In this document: in pieces, positions 1 through 10,330 of the stretch
Numbering within the stretch: position 1 is the first letter of the stretch
Layout of the letters: the number at the start of each line of letters is the position of its first letter
DNA from: Pelobates cultripes
Lineage: Eukaryota; Chordata; Amphibia; Anura; Pelobatidae
Direction: 5' to 3'
DNA: 64,000 bases
Assembly: GCA_933207985.1 (NCBI GenBank)
Contig: OW240913.1
Span: forward strand, 329,169,960-329,233,959
Notes under the pieces: model-generated
Database searches by the model: none
What the model was told of the DNA's origin: nothing
Seen by the model: the letters and a program-made list of their open reading frames with translations, nothing else
Position numbers and translations under genes: made by a program

Positions 1-1
1 C

Positions 2-118
2 AACATTGACATGAGAGTGTACCTGGAAGAAATGGCAGTCCTAGCAGAGGCAGCGAGCGTCAGACGGGGCGCTTTGCCATCTGTTCCACCTGCTGCACTC
101 ATGTGTCCATCTGCTTAG
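2..118 (+). other. Short open frame at window edge, possible exon end
   Basis: A frame is open from the window edge to a TAG at 116-118 (38 codons, with an internal ATG at 11). The DNA here is clearly more GC-rich than the A/T-rich sequence that follows, which has A/T runs and AATAAA-like signals such as that near 1132. This could be the last coding codons of an upstream gene followed by a 3' UTR, an untranslated esrrg exon, or chance. I do not recognise the peptide. A 38-codon open frame is not significant by itself. Confidence 0.15.
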
Positions 119-1658
119 AGCAATAGCTCATTGCAGACTTCAACTCAAGAATACTGTGCTAAGAAAAAGACAAAAAGCACAGCAAAACTGGCATTGTGAG
201 GCTGTGTAAACAAAAGGGGGGGGGTAGATTCAAAGAATGAGGAAAGGAAGATCACGAAAAACAGCCTCTGTATATATGTATATAAGAGGTGTGTCGCGCA
301 TTCCTTCTGTAAATAAGTGACGCTGCTCCTTTAATTAGGGACTCTTGCAAAAAAATTAAAAAGTAAAGCTTATTGTTTACAATGACCCAAATTTAGCATT
401 TTCCACGCAGGGCCTTAGTAAAAATTGCAAAGTTGTTTGTTTTATATTATTGCCTGAAAACAAGTTGAGCTGCAAAATGTAGATCAAAATTGCCAAATCA
501 GAAACAAAACAAAAAAATAGTTTTTTTTTAGTTTTTTTTTAAAACATATTATTTACTAAATCAGAAACTGTTGAGAAGAAACCAAGTGTTTGGCCAAACT
601 AGTCTAAATTGGCAGTAAAAAAAAAGAGATTTGTAAATCGTAGGGCGAAGTAGCAAATCTTAAAATCTCGCGCAATGGGGAATGATTCCAGTTTGGCTGT
701 TTTCACTAAACTCAGGTCAATTTGTGATAAATATCAGTTTAATGAATAATTCTGATTGTTTAGTGAATAAACTTCAAATCCTGCCCAGAAGAACTAATGC
801 TAGACAGAGGTTTTCTTTTGCTCACAGGTTTAGTTGTCTGGAATCTGGATCTCTTAAGTAGCCCTCCTTCTGTTCTAGATTTTCTGTCTCCGACTTACAG
901 TAACAATCCGCTTTCATTCTGTTTGCTCTCAACTCAACTTATATACTACTGTGTTAACCTTTAGCGTACCAGAGGGTCTGGATGAGCAAAGAAATACACG
1001 GTTTGAACTTTTGTGGTGCTAAAAGGGTTACGATATGGTGTGGCAGAATGTTTTTGTTTGTTTTTAAAAAAAAAAAGATGTTATCATTTCTTTTGTTTGT
1101 AGCAACAACTCTGACATGCACTCAAAAAGAAATAAAATAAAGGAACATATAAATAAACAGCATAGTGTAGATGTCATCTTGAATTAAGCTGGCATGCTCC
1201 TGCCTTTCTAGAAGCTGTTTGGGATATTATCATTGCAGATCATCTAATTAGTTTTGGTCACTGACTTTGCCTTTGCGGTTTAGAATCTGTAGACGCTTTA
1301 CAGAGGGGAGGCAGAACAACCAGAAAAAGATGTAATTGTTCTACATATTTTATAAAACATAAGTAAACTCTGGTCTTCTAAAAACCCACAAAAACCACAG
1401 TGTCTCAGCCCAGGAATCCCAAGTACGCAGCAAGTGTAAATCATGTCTCCACTTCTAGTTTGTGTTTGGTACTTTCAAATAAAACATATGAAGAACTTGC
1501 AATTTTTTTAAAGTCACTAATTAACTTAAACTTACAGTACATATTTAAATAAATATAAGGGAATGAAATCAATTTGCAAACCCTAACTCCAGATTCACAA
1601 TATAATTTTTTCTGAATGTGTTCAATGTTAGTATTCTAGTGATATAAAATAAATCGTT
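119..1658. other. A/T-rich non-coding DNA
   Basis: No gene is seen. The stretch has A and T homopolymer runs (for example near 345-365, 520-540 and 1060-1077), AATAAA-like hexamers near 1132, and a small foldback at 702-771 listed separately. Confidence 0.6.
702..771. mobile_element. Small foldback element with TTCACTAAAC ends
   Basis: TTCACTAAAC at 702-711 is answered by the inverted GTTTAGTGAATAAA at 758-771. The same inverted end motif recurs at about 8788, 11289, 20655, 37364 and 38043. That pattern indicates a family of short non-autonomous elements rather than a chance palindrome. Confidence 0.45.
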
Positions 1659-1690
1659 AGATAGATAGACTGACAGACAGACAGACAGAG
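1659..1690. repeat. GATA/GACA microsatellite
   Basis: Imperfect run of GATA then GACA tetranucleotides. Confidence 0.85.
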
Positions 1691-1950
1691 AGATGGAATG
1701 ACGGACAGTCAGATCTGGAACTAAAAGGGTTAACATGAGAGCTGCTGGAACAGAAATAGATATTTATTTCTTTAGAGGCTAAACAGCAATGAGCCTGAGA
1801 GGAAAACTGACTTGCACATCCTAATTAAAGAGCCAAGGCAGTAATTCTGCAATTTTTGTTGCTTCGTTGAATCTGTAATTATGATGGGTGTTCTGCTTGT
1901 TGTTTTGTTTTATATTTTAAATTTTAACTACAGAGTCCAAGTGTGTATAA

Positions 1951-1993
1951 ACACACACGCACGCACACACACACACGCGCACACACACACACA
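1951..1993. repeat. (AC)n microsatellite
   Basis: Alternating AC with a few CG interruptions over about 43 bp. Confidence 0.9.
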
Positions 1994-3180
1994 TTTATAT
2001 TGTACACAAGTACAATTATATAAATATATATATAGCACAAACATATAATAATAACATTTTCTAAAATGAATTACGAGGGAGGTAGGTGGATGTAGTGATG
2101 CATTTGTCAGTCTAGTTTCAGATCTACAGAAGACAGCTTAAAAACACAGTAGCTTGGCCACTTCTATGCGATTTGCACAAATTTCAGCTTCAGTCTTCAA
2201 AAGGGATTTGAGTGGATTGGATTTTTTTAAGGTTAGACCATGTCAAACCTATTAAGTTCAATTCACATGCAAAATCCTTTTTACGTTTTTTTTTTTCCTT
2301 TTTCTTGTTCCTTTTTTTTTTTTTTTAAGCCAATAAAGGACAGGAATTATTAATGCCTTACAATGTACTTTGGACAGAATAAGTAAGGACTAGACCCCTT
2401 TTGCAGACACATCAGTCAGAACAATTATCTGCTTTTAATAAATGCTGTAGTGAGATTTTATAGGATGTAAAGTAAAACCTACTCTTTTTGTAAGACATAA
2501 TAAAAAGGATTTCCCCCCTAAATAGCTAAAAATGCCTTTTTATAAAAAAAATACATGTCTGTTTGTATCGATATATATTGGTATATTTGTTTCATGGTAC
2601 TAGTAGTGTAATGTAAAAAAAAAAAATATTCACGCATATTCTCTTGATATATGTAAATTCTATTCTATTCCCCCTTTGTATAACAGACTGCTTACGAAGA
2701 AGAATGCATTGACCTGTTTCTTACTTTTAAGTGTTTTGTTTACAGTAACTGATGATCTGGTGTCATATGTTAATCAAGTTAATGTGTTTGCAGTTGTTTT
2801 GGGATTAAATCGCTGAACTAAAAATTTTGGAAAATTGCCCAAACAGCTGCAAATTTTAACCCAAAATATCTAAACTGTAAAAAAATTCTTAGGCCATAAG
2901 TTGAAAATTGATATGGACTTTAAACTCTTGTGCACAAGAAATGTCCTCGATAATGTTCTCTAATTCTAGAACCCATTGTGGGACAGTGTAAATCCAGAGT
3001 TTTGAGTACATGTGAACATTTTAAAATTGTCCGTCTGGTATATCTGATAAGTCTTATTTGGACAGTAGTGCTTGATTAAATACATTATATTTGGCTGAAA
3101 ACAGGAAATAACAAATTCATCAACTTACCCTGGGTCACCCCTACCAACTTCAGGAGCCCTTGGCAAGATAATTGTGTAGG
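1994..3180. other. A/T-rich non-coding DNA
   Basis: No gene is seen. There are T-runs near 2289 and 2317, and AT-rich unique sequence with several AATAAA hexamers. Confidence 0.55.
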
Positions 3181-3560
3181 GGCCGACCTCGTCCACACAA
3201 ACACATGCATGTTTAACCTGACATACATAATTAGCCACTCGCATAACCTGTCCTACAGAATGCCTATAGATACATAGATAAATATTATCACACAAGCAAG
3301 CATACACTTAGACAAGCACATACTAATAAACATTGAAACACATACTAACACTCAAACAGACACACTCTAAAACACAGAGACACACACACTCATACTTATA
3401 GATACATACTAACACACATAGAAAAACAAAGTAACACACATACAGACACACACTTACACAGACACATGCTAACACACAGAATCACAGTTACACACATACA
3501 GACACATACTAATACACAGACGCATGTTAAGAATTCACAGACACGTGCACGTGCAGAGAA
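3181..3560. repeat. Degenerate ACACA-rich low-complexity block
   Basis: Irregular ACACATA, ACACAGACAC and AACACAC words fill about 380 bp. The long antisense open frames here, rich in Cys and Val, are simply the GTGTGT reading of this repeat. Confidence 0.75.
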
Positions 3561-4146
3561 TGGGAATTTTACGTTTAAGGTCAAAATAGCCCATTTGGAA
3601 AAAAAAAATCAGTAATCATCAGTTCATAATGATTTTGGGAGAGTACCCTGGCCAAAATACTATTCTTAGTTGTGTTTTTAAGATTTATTTTTAAGATTAT
3701 TTTTTATTTTATTTCTTTAACTCCCATCGCTGGCAATGAAGTAATATCATCTACATACTAGAGCACTGCTTTCGGTGATTAATTATCACTTTGTTTTTGA
3801 TCCAAGTCCATTACAGCCATTGACCTTGGCATTTGTTTTAAGAGAGTAAAATGCAGGACAAAGTATGATACTGAGAGCTACATTGAGATACTCATCACCT
3901 CCCTGTGCCCTGGCATTGGCTAACATTAGCAATAACATAACCTTCAGACCCTGCTGTCTGTCACATGTATTTAAACTAGATATCCTTGTTTTGTTTTAGT
4001 CTGAAATAACAGTTTAGCCTTTTGTTTGCAGGTTTTTATAGGAACACTTTAATCACCTATGGCACTTTATAGCTTGCTGGAGTTCTTTAAGTGTGAAGAG
4101 TGTGTCCTCTTAAGTTAAGATTTCCATAGAAATTGGAGATTTTATA
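3561..4146. other. Non-coding DNA
   Basis: No gene is seen. A short stretch near 4040-4116 has AACACTTTAATCACC and GTGTCCTCTTAAG words resembling the ends of T2-type MITEs. It is too decayed to delimit. Confidence 0.45.
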
Positions 4147-4299
4147 ACAATGGTTCCCAAACTTTTTAAGTTGAATGCGCCCTTAATATTTCAATATTTT
4201 TCCAAGGCACCCCAAGTCAAAATTTCTAGGTTGTATATCATTACTGGCACTATAGTATAATATACAGTGTTGGTGTTTGATGGGGTGCTTGTATATAGT

Positions 4300-4530
4300 T
4301 ATTGTGTTTTAATACAGGGGTGTGTTTGTATGTGATTTTTGCGTTTTGATGCAGGGGTGTGTGTGAATTTAATGTTGACTCTTAAATGCGGATGTACATT
4401 TGTCCAAAGTATTTATGTTTGAGTAAAGGTGTGTTTTTGTATATTTTGGGGGGTTTAAATGCAGGGGCGTGTTTGTATGTAATATTTGTGTTAGATTGCA
4501 GGAGTGTGCTTGTATGTTGTGCTGGTGTCT
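4300..4530. repeat. TG-rich degenerate tandem repeat
   Basis: Phrases built on GCAGGGGTGTGTTTGTATGT recur, diverged and unequally spaced, at about 4315, 4352, 4460 and 4498. This is an old minisatellite-like array inside the composite element. Confidence 0.6.
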
Positions 4531-4535
4531 GACTG

Positions 4536-5035
4536 TTTGGATGTATGCACATAAACTAACACATACATTCATGCACATTAACACACAGATACATATAAAT
4601 ACACTGAGACATATACACAAATTCATATAGACATACATAGATATACACCGACACATAGACACACCAACATATACACACATGCACCCTGACAAATGCACAA
4701 ACATTGATACATACACACACCATGACAGAGATACACACACTGAAATAAAAACACACATATGCACATACACAGATGTGTGCACACACACAGACACACAGAC
4801 TGACACAGAAGCACACTGACATATATATACACACACACAGGTGCACACCCTGACACACACACTCACAAACACCTTGACATACACACTTATACACATACAC
4901 TCATACAGATACACACACGCTAATACACATACACACACACACACTCATACACTCACACTCATATATACACACACACACTCATATTCACACACACACATGC
5001 ACACTCATATACACACTCATATACACATACATACA

Positions 5036-5074
<39 letters not shown>

Positions 5075-5096
5075 ACACACACTCATACACACACAC
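4536..5096. repeat. CA-rich low-complexity block ending in (CA)n
   Basis: About 560 bp of ACACATA, ACACTCATA and ACACACAC words, ending in pure (CA)n near 5038-5070. Open frames of 79-191 codons on both strands are artefacts of the dinucleotide bias and are not annotated as genes. Confidence 0.85.
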
Positions 5097-5242
5097 AAGT
5101 GATATTTCTTTATATCTCTAGCCACGCTCCTGTTATCTTACCTTATGTGTCCTGCTGGCTGGTGTGCGTTTGCAGCAGCCCCTGCAGTGCTCCTTTGCCC
5201 TCACAGCTGCCTCCCTCCTGCTCTGTCTCCCTGCGTGATGTT

Positions 5243-5273
5243 GGGAGGAAGTGACAGGCTGTCACTTCCTCCC
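5243..5273. repeat. 31-bp perfect hairpin
   Basis: GGGAGGAAGTGACAG at 5243-5257 is followed after one base by its exact reverse complement, ending at 5273. Confidence 0.85.
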
Positions 5274-5345
5274 AGCCGGCTGACATTACAGGTGCCCAGT
5301 CGCGGTCTTAAAGGACCGCTTCACCTGACCGGGCCCCTGTTCAGC

Positions 5346-6044
5346 AGTATTGTTTTCCCAAAAAATAATATACTTATTATAGTTGAGCGCTAATAACTTC
5401 AAGGACCCCAGATAATCCTAAGGTCACTGCAGCTCAGAGTCACATAAAACAGAATAAAGAAAGCAAATCATAGTGAAATACCATTAAAACAGGTATATTA
5501 GGTAAAAAAAAATAACAAATTTATTCAACTCTTAAAATCAAGTAGCAGTACAGAACAACCAAAACAATAATAATAACAATGTAAAAAAGGATTAAAATCA
5601 GCCTCTTAAAAGAAAGAAATAGTATCCAACTGCTACTCACAAACGCTTGTGGTTCTCAATGAACACTCTGCTTCAGATGTCTCCGGTTGACCACCGGGAA
5701 TCCTCCACGAATCGTTGTATAATCCTGTGTAACCGGGTCGGGAGTTGGATCGTCCAACTCCAGACCCGGTTACACAGGATTATACATGATCCGTGGAGGG
5801 GTCCTTGAAGTTATTAGCGCTCCACCATCATAAGTATATTATTTTTTGTATTCCTTTTGTGTGTGGAATTTGGGTGCACACAGGTGTGTAGCAGCTATAT
5901 CAACAATTGAATCTTATTGTAAGTTATAGATATTATTTACAGGTGGTGGGGAGGATTTTTTGTCACATTTTTTCCCCCCATTTCCTTTACACCTTCTTAG
6001 TGCTTTTATATTTGTATTTTTTTTTCTTTGAGTATTGTTTTCCC
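5346..6044. mobile_element. Nested insertion with 14-bp target-site duplication
   Basis: AGTATTGTTTTCCC occurs at 5346-5359 and again at 6031-6044, bracketing a 671-bp insert (5360-6030) inside the larger element. The insert has an inverted repeat of about 51 bp (arms near 5359-5409 and 5798-5848, sharing AGCGCTAATAACTTCAAGG) and a long central hairpin (5702-5799). A tail of about 180 bp, ending in a T-rich run, follows the right arm. A 14-bp duplication is more typical of LINE-style insertion than of most DNA transposons, yet the inverted arms look transposon-like, so the class is unresolved. Confidence 0.55.
5702..5799. repeat. About 98-bp near-perfect palindrome
   Basis: The left arm contains TAATCCTGTGTAACCGGGTC, and the right arm its complement GACCCGGTTACACAGGATTA. 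The arms run from CCTCCACG at 5702 to CGTGGAGG ending at 5799, with a loop of only a few bases around 5750 and a handful of mismatches. As RNA it would form a very stable stem of about 47 pairs. Confidence 0.85.
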
Positions 6045-6117
6045 GGTGCAATAATCATAGCACCGGGGAAACATTCCGCGGCACCCCTGTGCCTGTCGCA
6101 GTTTGGGAACCGCTGTT

Positions 6118-6492
6118 TTATAAATTAACCTTGTTACACAACCCCAGGCTGTCAATCAGACAGTCGGTCCTGTTACTTCCTGGTTGTTTACCTCAGTGGA
6201 TGCAGTCAATTGCCCAGAGCACCTGCCTTGTAAAGATTTATCATTGAGCTGGATTGGGAAGTCTGTGATTGGACAGCCACAGAAAGTTTGGGCGGGATTA
6301 GAAGGCAAGGGCTTGCAAAGGCAGCAGACAAGAGATCTGAAGCTTTTCAAGCTGTTTTTAGTTATACCCCCAATGACAAAATGTACAATTTATTGTATTC
6401 GTGTTTTCTATGGGGTTATATCTACTAAATAAAAAATTTTCAAATGTATTTTCCTTTTGTTTTTGTATTTGGGCAGCGGAGTGTCCCTTTAA
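6118..6492. mobile_element. Right part of a T2-type MITE
   Basis: The segment ends in GTGTCCCTTTAA at 6481-6492, the right-end sequence shared by the TTAA-flanked MITEs elsewhere in the window. No matching left end is adjacent, so the copy is truncated or interrupted by the composite element to its left. Confidence 0.4.
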
Positions 6493-7024
6493 TGGTAATC
6501 TGTCTACAATCGAGAAGACCAAGATGTAACTCCTCTATCCTAAGCTAGGGATTGCAGATAACTGAAAAAAACTCAACTCAGAAGCTCGATCCTCGCTAAA
6601 ATTTGAACTGTTTCTTGAAAGACTGAGCATTAACAATACTGCACTTTAAGAGGCAGCCGTCTCATTAACTTATTTATCATAATGGCTTAAGCAGTCGTCA
6701 GTGTTCCCTGGCTTAGTGCAATTATAGTTAATTAAAATGTTTCTGTAAAAAACAGTGGAAATGTAATATGTAAAAAGCACTTTCCATTTGTATGCAGTGG
6801 TATGGTAGACTTTGATTATTTCTTGTTTTTTAACGTGATCAGAGACTTTACCAAAATGGGATATTTCTGTGTAGTTTCTTTTCTTTTTTTTTTTTTTACC
6901 GATCATATTAAATAAATAAATACAATTAAAAAGCAACCTCAACAAAAAAGAGGGTCCTTTTAAAAGATTTGACTCCTAATAATTAGAAAACATTAATATA
7001 TACCATATACATACTATACACCAC
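6493..7024. other. Non-coding DNA
   Basis: No gene is seen. It is A/T-rich unique sequence with a T-run near 6884-6897. Confidence 0.5.
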
Positions 7025-7300
7025 TGGTGCCCAAAAGGGTAGCTCCCCAAATGTTCTAGAACTACAATTCCCATGATGCTTTGCAAGCATTTAGAATGCC
7101 TTTAGAATGATGAAGATGTACTAGAACTACAATTCCCATGATGCTTTGCAAGCATTTAGAAAGCCTTTAGAATGATGAAGATGTACTAGAACTACAATTC
7201 CCATGATGCTTTGCAAGCATTTAGAATGCCTTTAGAATGATGAAGTTTCATGGAAGCTGTAGTTTTAAAACATCTGAGGATCTTACCTTTTTGGCACCCA
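7025..7300. mobile_element. Foldback MITE with triplicated internal unit
   Basis: The left end (GGTGCCCAAAAGG at 7026, then ACTACAATTCCCATGATGC) is mirrored by the right end (CATGGAAGCTGTAGTTTT, later CCTTTTTGGCACCC, ending near 7299). This is the familiar vertebrate foldback with an ACTACAA(C/T)TCCCA core. Between the ends a 65-bp unit is present about three times. Confidence 0.65.
7056..7245. repeat. 65-bp tandem repeat, about 2.9 copies
   Basis: CTAGAACTACAATTCCCATG starts at 7056, 7121 and 7186, exactly 65 bp apart. The copies are nearly identical (for example GAATGCC against GAAAGCC), so the amplification is recent compared with the rest of the element. Confidence 0.9.
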
Positions 7301-9984
7301 TGCTTTACACAGTGTACTGGAGTTGTTCAGGTGCCAGGAGCCTGGTTTTGCAATAGTGATGTCAATAGTGACACTTCTTTGGATTTAATTTATTGGCTAA
7401 AAGCATCAGGTATTGCTCTCAGCCAATTCATTTTGTCTAAATACAGATGAAATTGATATGTCTAATATAAAAGGTAGACAGACCACAAACAAACAGGAGA
7501 CCCTGTTTAGTGTCAAACCACTTGAAAATAGTCTGACCATGGGATGGTGCCAGGGGACTCTTAGCACCATAACCACTACACCACAGTAAGGATTACAATG
7601 CTTAGAGCACCCATTTAACTATATCAGAGTAGTTTACAAGGAAAAGTAGATTTAGCTTTTGCTTGTTTTAGTAAAGTAGTACCTCCTGGGGACTAGGTGT
7701 TATTTTGAACCACATATTTTATTGACCCCAGAAGGATTATAGGCATAGTTGTATTTGCCAGGATTTTAAAATGTTACTCTTAGACACTGTTGTTGGAACT
7801 CTGTCCACTGACTGTTCTGTCGTCAAACTGAATCATTCTCATATATTGTGCAGTGCAATGGGAAAAATTCATGTTGTCAAGCAGTCATTTTTAACGAGGT
7901 TCCACTGCACATGCCCCAAATGTTGTCTTCTGCACCAAATGAGTTAAATGCATAGTGTGCTCATTGCAGTGTAGCCAGCATCCTGTCTTTTTAATGCTCA
8001 CATAAAGTCATTGTTGCAAATATGTCAGTTTTGTTAAGGTGCCAAACAGATGTAATGTATCACTTGGAGTGTAACAAGTTAAATCGCATTAGTTAAGGAA
8101 CAATGCTTTTTATTCATAGGTTTCTTAATACCTTCTGTCCATTTGCCCACATGAATGAGGGCACTTATCACAGTTCCAGTTTTTTTTTTACTCTTAAGAT
8201 CAGAAATGATGGAAGAAAGATTCCAATTCCACCCGTCCTCTGTGACAAGCAGAACGGAGATTGTAGCCATTTGGATTAAAAACATATCCATCAGTAGCAG
8301 CTGTAGACAGGTCATTATATGTCTTCTTTGAATATATGAATCCCATCCAATACCTGTTTTGGAGCTTAGAATGCCAACTTTTATATCAAGAATTATCACA
8401 GTACTGATATACTGCATACTGTTTGCAGTATTTTCTTTCTGTAACAATATTTTCAACCTTATAACCAATAACATAAATCTCACTCCTTATATAATAAAAC
8501 TGGTGGAACAATATTGCTCGGAAAGTGTACACCTCACCCATCTATTGTATCATTATCTATTTTTCTGGCATTTTGAAAAATACTCTAGCTAAAGTTTGAT
8601 AATAAGACTTACACAGAGTTGTAAAATTGCTTTATTGGTACAGCATTGGTACATTGCTTAATTCTATCTTATATACATTGCAGTTGGTCCTGAAAATGGA
8701 CTTGTCCTAAATTCTTTATTATTAATTTAAGAATCCAATCCAATAATACCTGGTCTGCACATGCAATTATATGTACCATGGGCTGAGTTCACTAAACTAG
8801 GAATTCTGGAGAATTGGCAAATGTGTAGAAAATGTACAAAAACAAATTAGAATGCAAAATTAATTAAATGGAGAATATTTTCAAGTTGGCCATTTGAGAC
8901 CTAAAATTTGCACTTCCCTTATCGATTCTCCACAATCTCAGGACACATTCTGTAACATTGTGCTGGCAGTTTGGGAATCAGCGTTTTCAAACACGGATGC
9001 AAATTCATTAGAAATGCTAATGAGCATAGAACCTAAACAGTTTTATGTTACCAGCTACATATCTCTATGTTTTACAAACAATTCTAAATATGTTGAAATG
9101 ATTGAAAGGGATGCCCAATAATCACTAATAATATATAGAATAATAATATATTCAATTCCAATATTTGGATTTTTTAAAACATACAGGTTAATTTATTATT
9201 TTTTATGTATCTCTAGTTTGCAACAGGTTTAATAACGTAGCATGCTAGCAATGAACTCTATATTTTAAATAAATAAACATTAAAATTAATTGGTTAAATT
9301 CTCAAATACTGGTCACTTTCAAATTCTGGGGTGTAAAGGGGTTAATATTGCCCTGTCTACCAGATGGTAATGATTTGTAAGATTTGTAAGATTTGTAAGA
9401 TTTCTCCATAACATAAGAGATAGTTGATAAATCACACCTTCACATATTTCTATGTGTGACTTTTATATACCTAGAGGCCATTTGGCCTTCAGGAAACCTT
9501 CCTCCACATCTCTATCTAGATATGTCAAGAGACACATCCTGCGACAATGTTACTTATTTTCAAGAATATATTTTTTTAATTGTTTATATGTGTGGTTCCT
9601 CGTATTCTTTATGACAGCGGACCAAATTTTATATATGACAACAGTGTTGCGTTCATCCCTGCAGTATGTATTCTGCATTTCATGCCTATATAAAGATATA
9701 CAATTATAGACAGACCGACAGACATAGATAGATAGACATGAGACAGGCAATATTTATATGTAAAGAAGACATGTCTGCTAAGTAAAATCCTTTTATTTTT
9801 TTTCTCTATGATCCATTCTAAGCATGGAACATTTCAGGGCCCATCCATAAAGCATTCAGTTTTACTTAAAGCCTATGCTCTTTCTGAAGGTAGTGGGAGA
9901 ATTAGTATTACAGAACTAAACCAGATTAGGGTGAATGTGAATTAGATTTGGTAACAGATGGTGCAGTGGAAATTAAAGGTGCTT
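7301..9984. other. Non-coding DNA with small repeat remnants
   Basis: No gene is supported. Near 7540-7590 there is a fragment with TGGTGCCAGGGGACT and CATAACCACTAC words found in the T2-type MITEs. At 8788 TTCACTAAAC marks another foldback-family end. At 9368-9402 ATTTGTAAG is repeated about three times, and at 9706-9740 there is a GACA/GATA tract. A 134-codon minus-strand frame at 8079-8483 has no recognisable similarity. Confidence 0.5.
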
Positions 9985-10330
9985 TACGAATGGAAGAGAC
10001 AGCAGCTTGCCTTTTCTCTCTGTCTTTCTCTCGTGGTTTTGATAGACGAGTATAAATCACAACAATCCCGCCTTGACAGCCAATTTCAAGAATTTGATCT
10101 GGTTAAAGACATGGCGTTCCTGATTCACTTGCTGCAGCCAGCTCTTCATTTCACCCCCGCTCCCCCTCTCCGAGCGATACCTTGTCATCGTTGGAAAAGC
10201 AGAATCACCTGCCTTTCCCTAATGGCATTTTCTCTAATTACAATTTTAGCTCTTTAGTGTAATTACTTTGCTGGGCCGACATATTTTTTCAGTCTGTCTT
10301 ACTGGCATCTTTTCTTATACTTTGTTTCTT
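9985..10330. other. Candidate conserved non-coding element
   Basis: A mixed-composition, apparently unique stretch without repeat signatures, containing words such as CTAATTACAATTTTAG and AATTACTTTGCTGG. Large developmental-regulator introns often hold conserved enhancers of this texture. The call is an impression from composition only, with no alignment behind it. Confidence 0.2.

Larger units (their letters stand above)
4147..6117. mobile_element. Composite DNA-transposon-like element, about 2 kb
   Basis: The left end carries GGTTCCCAAACT at about 4152, and the right end carries the inverted AGTTTGGGAACC at about 6099-6110. GGCACCCC also lies inside both ends (4205 on the left, about 6080 on the right). 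No transposase frame is visible, so this would be non-autonomous. Its interior holds a TG-rich degenerate tandem repeat (4300-4530), a CA-rich block (4536-5095), a 31-bp perfect hairpin (5243-5273) and a separate insertion (5360-6030) bounded by a 14-bp direct repeat. The end assignment is my inference from the inverted motif. Confidence 0.5.

Noticed and set aside
4369..4944. A 191-codon minus-strand open frame rich in Cys and Val, and overlapping frames on both strands.
   Set aside because: It is the reading of a CA/TG low-complexity block. Several frames are open at once, which is typical of dinucleotide repeats.
6670..6945. A 91-codon minus-strand frame with a lysine run.
   Set aside because: It includes the complement of a T-run and has no family resemblance. 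Most likely chance.
8079..8483. A 134-codon minus-strand open frame.
   Set aside because: No recognisable domain or family feature, and a frame of this length is expected by chance in AT-rich DNA of this size. A neighbouring frame (..TDGYVFNPNGYNLR..) looked protein-like but soon hits a stop.
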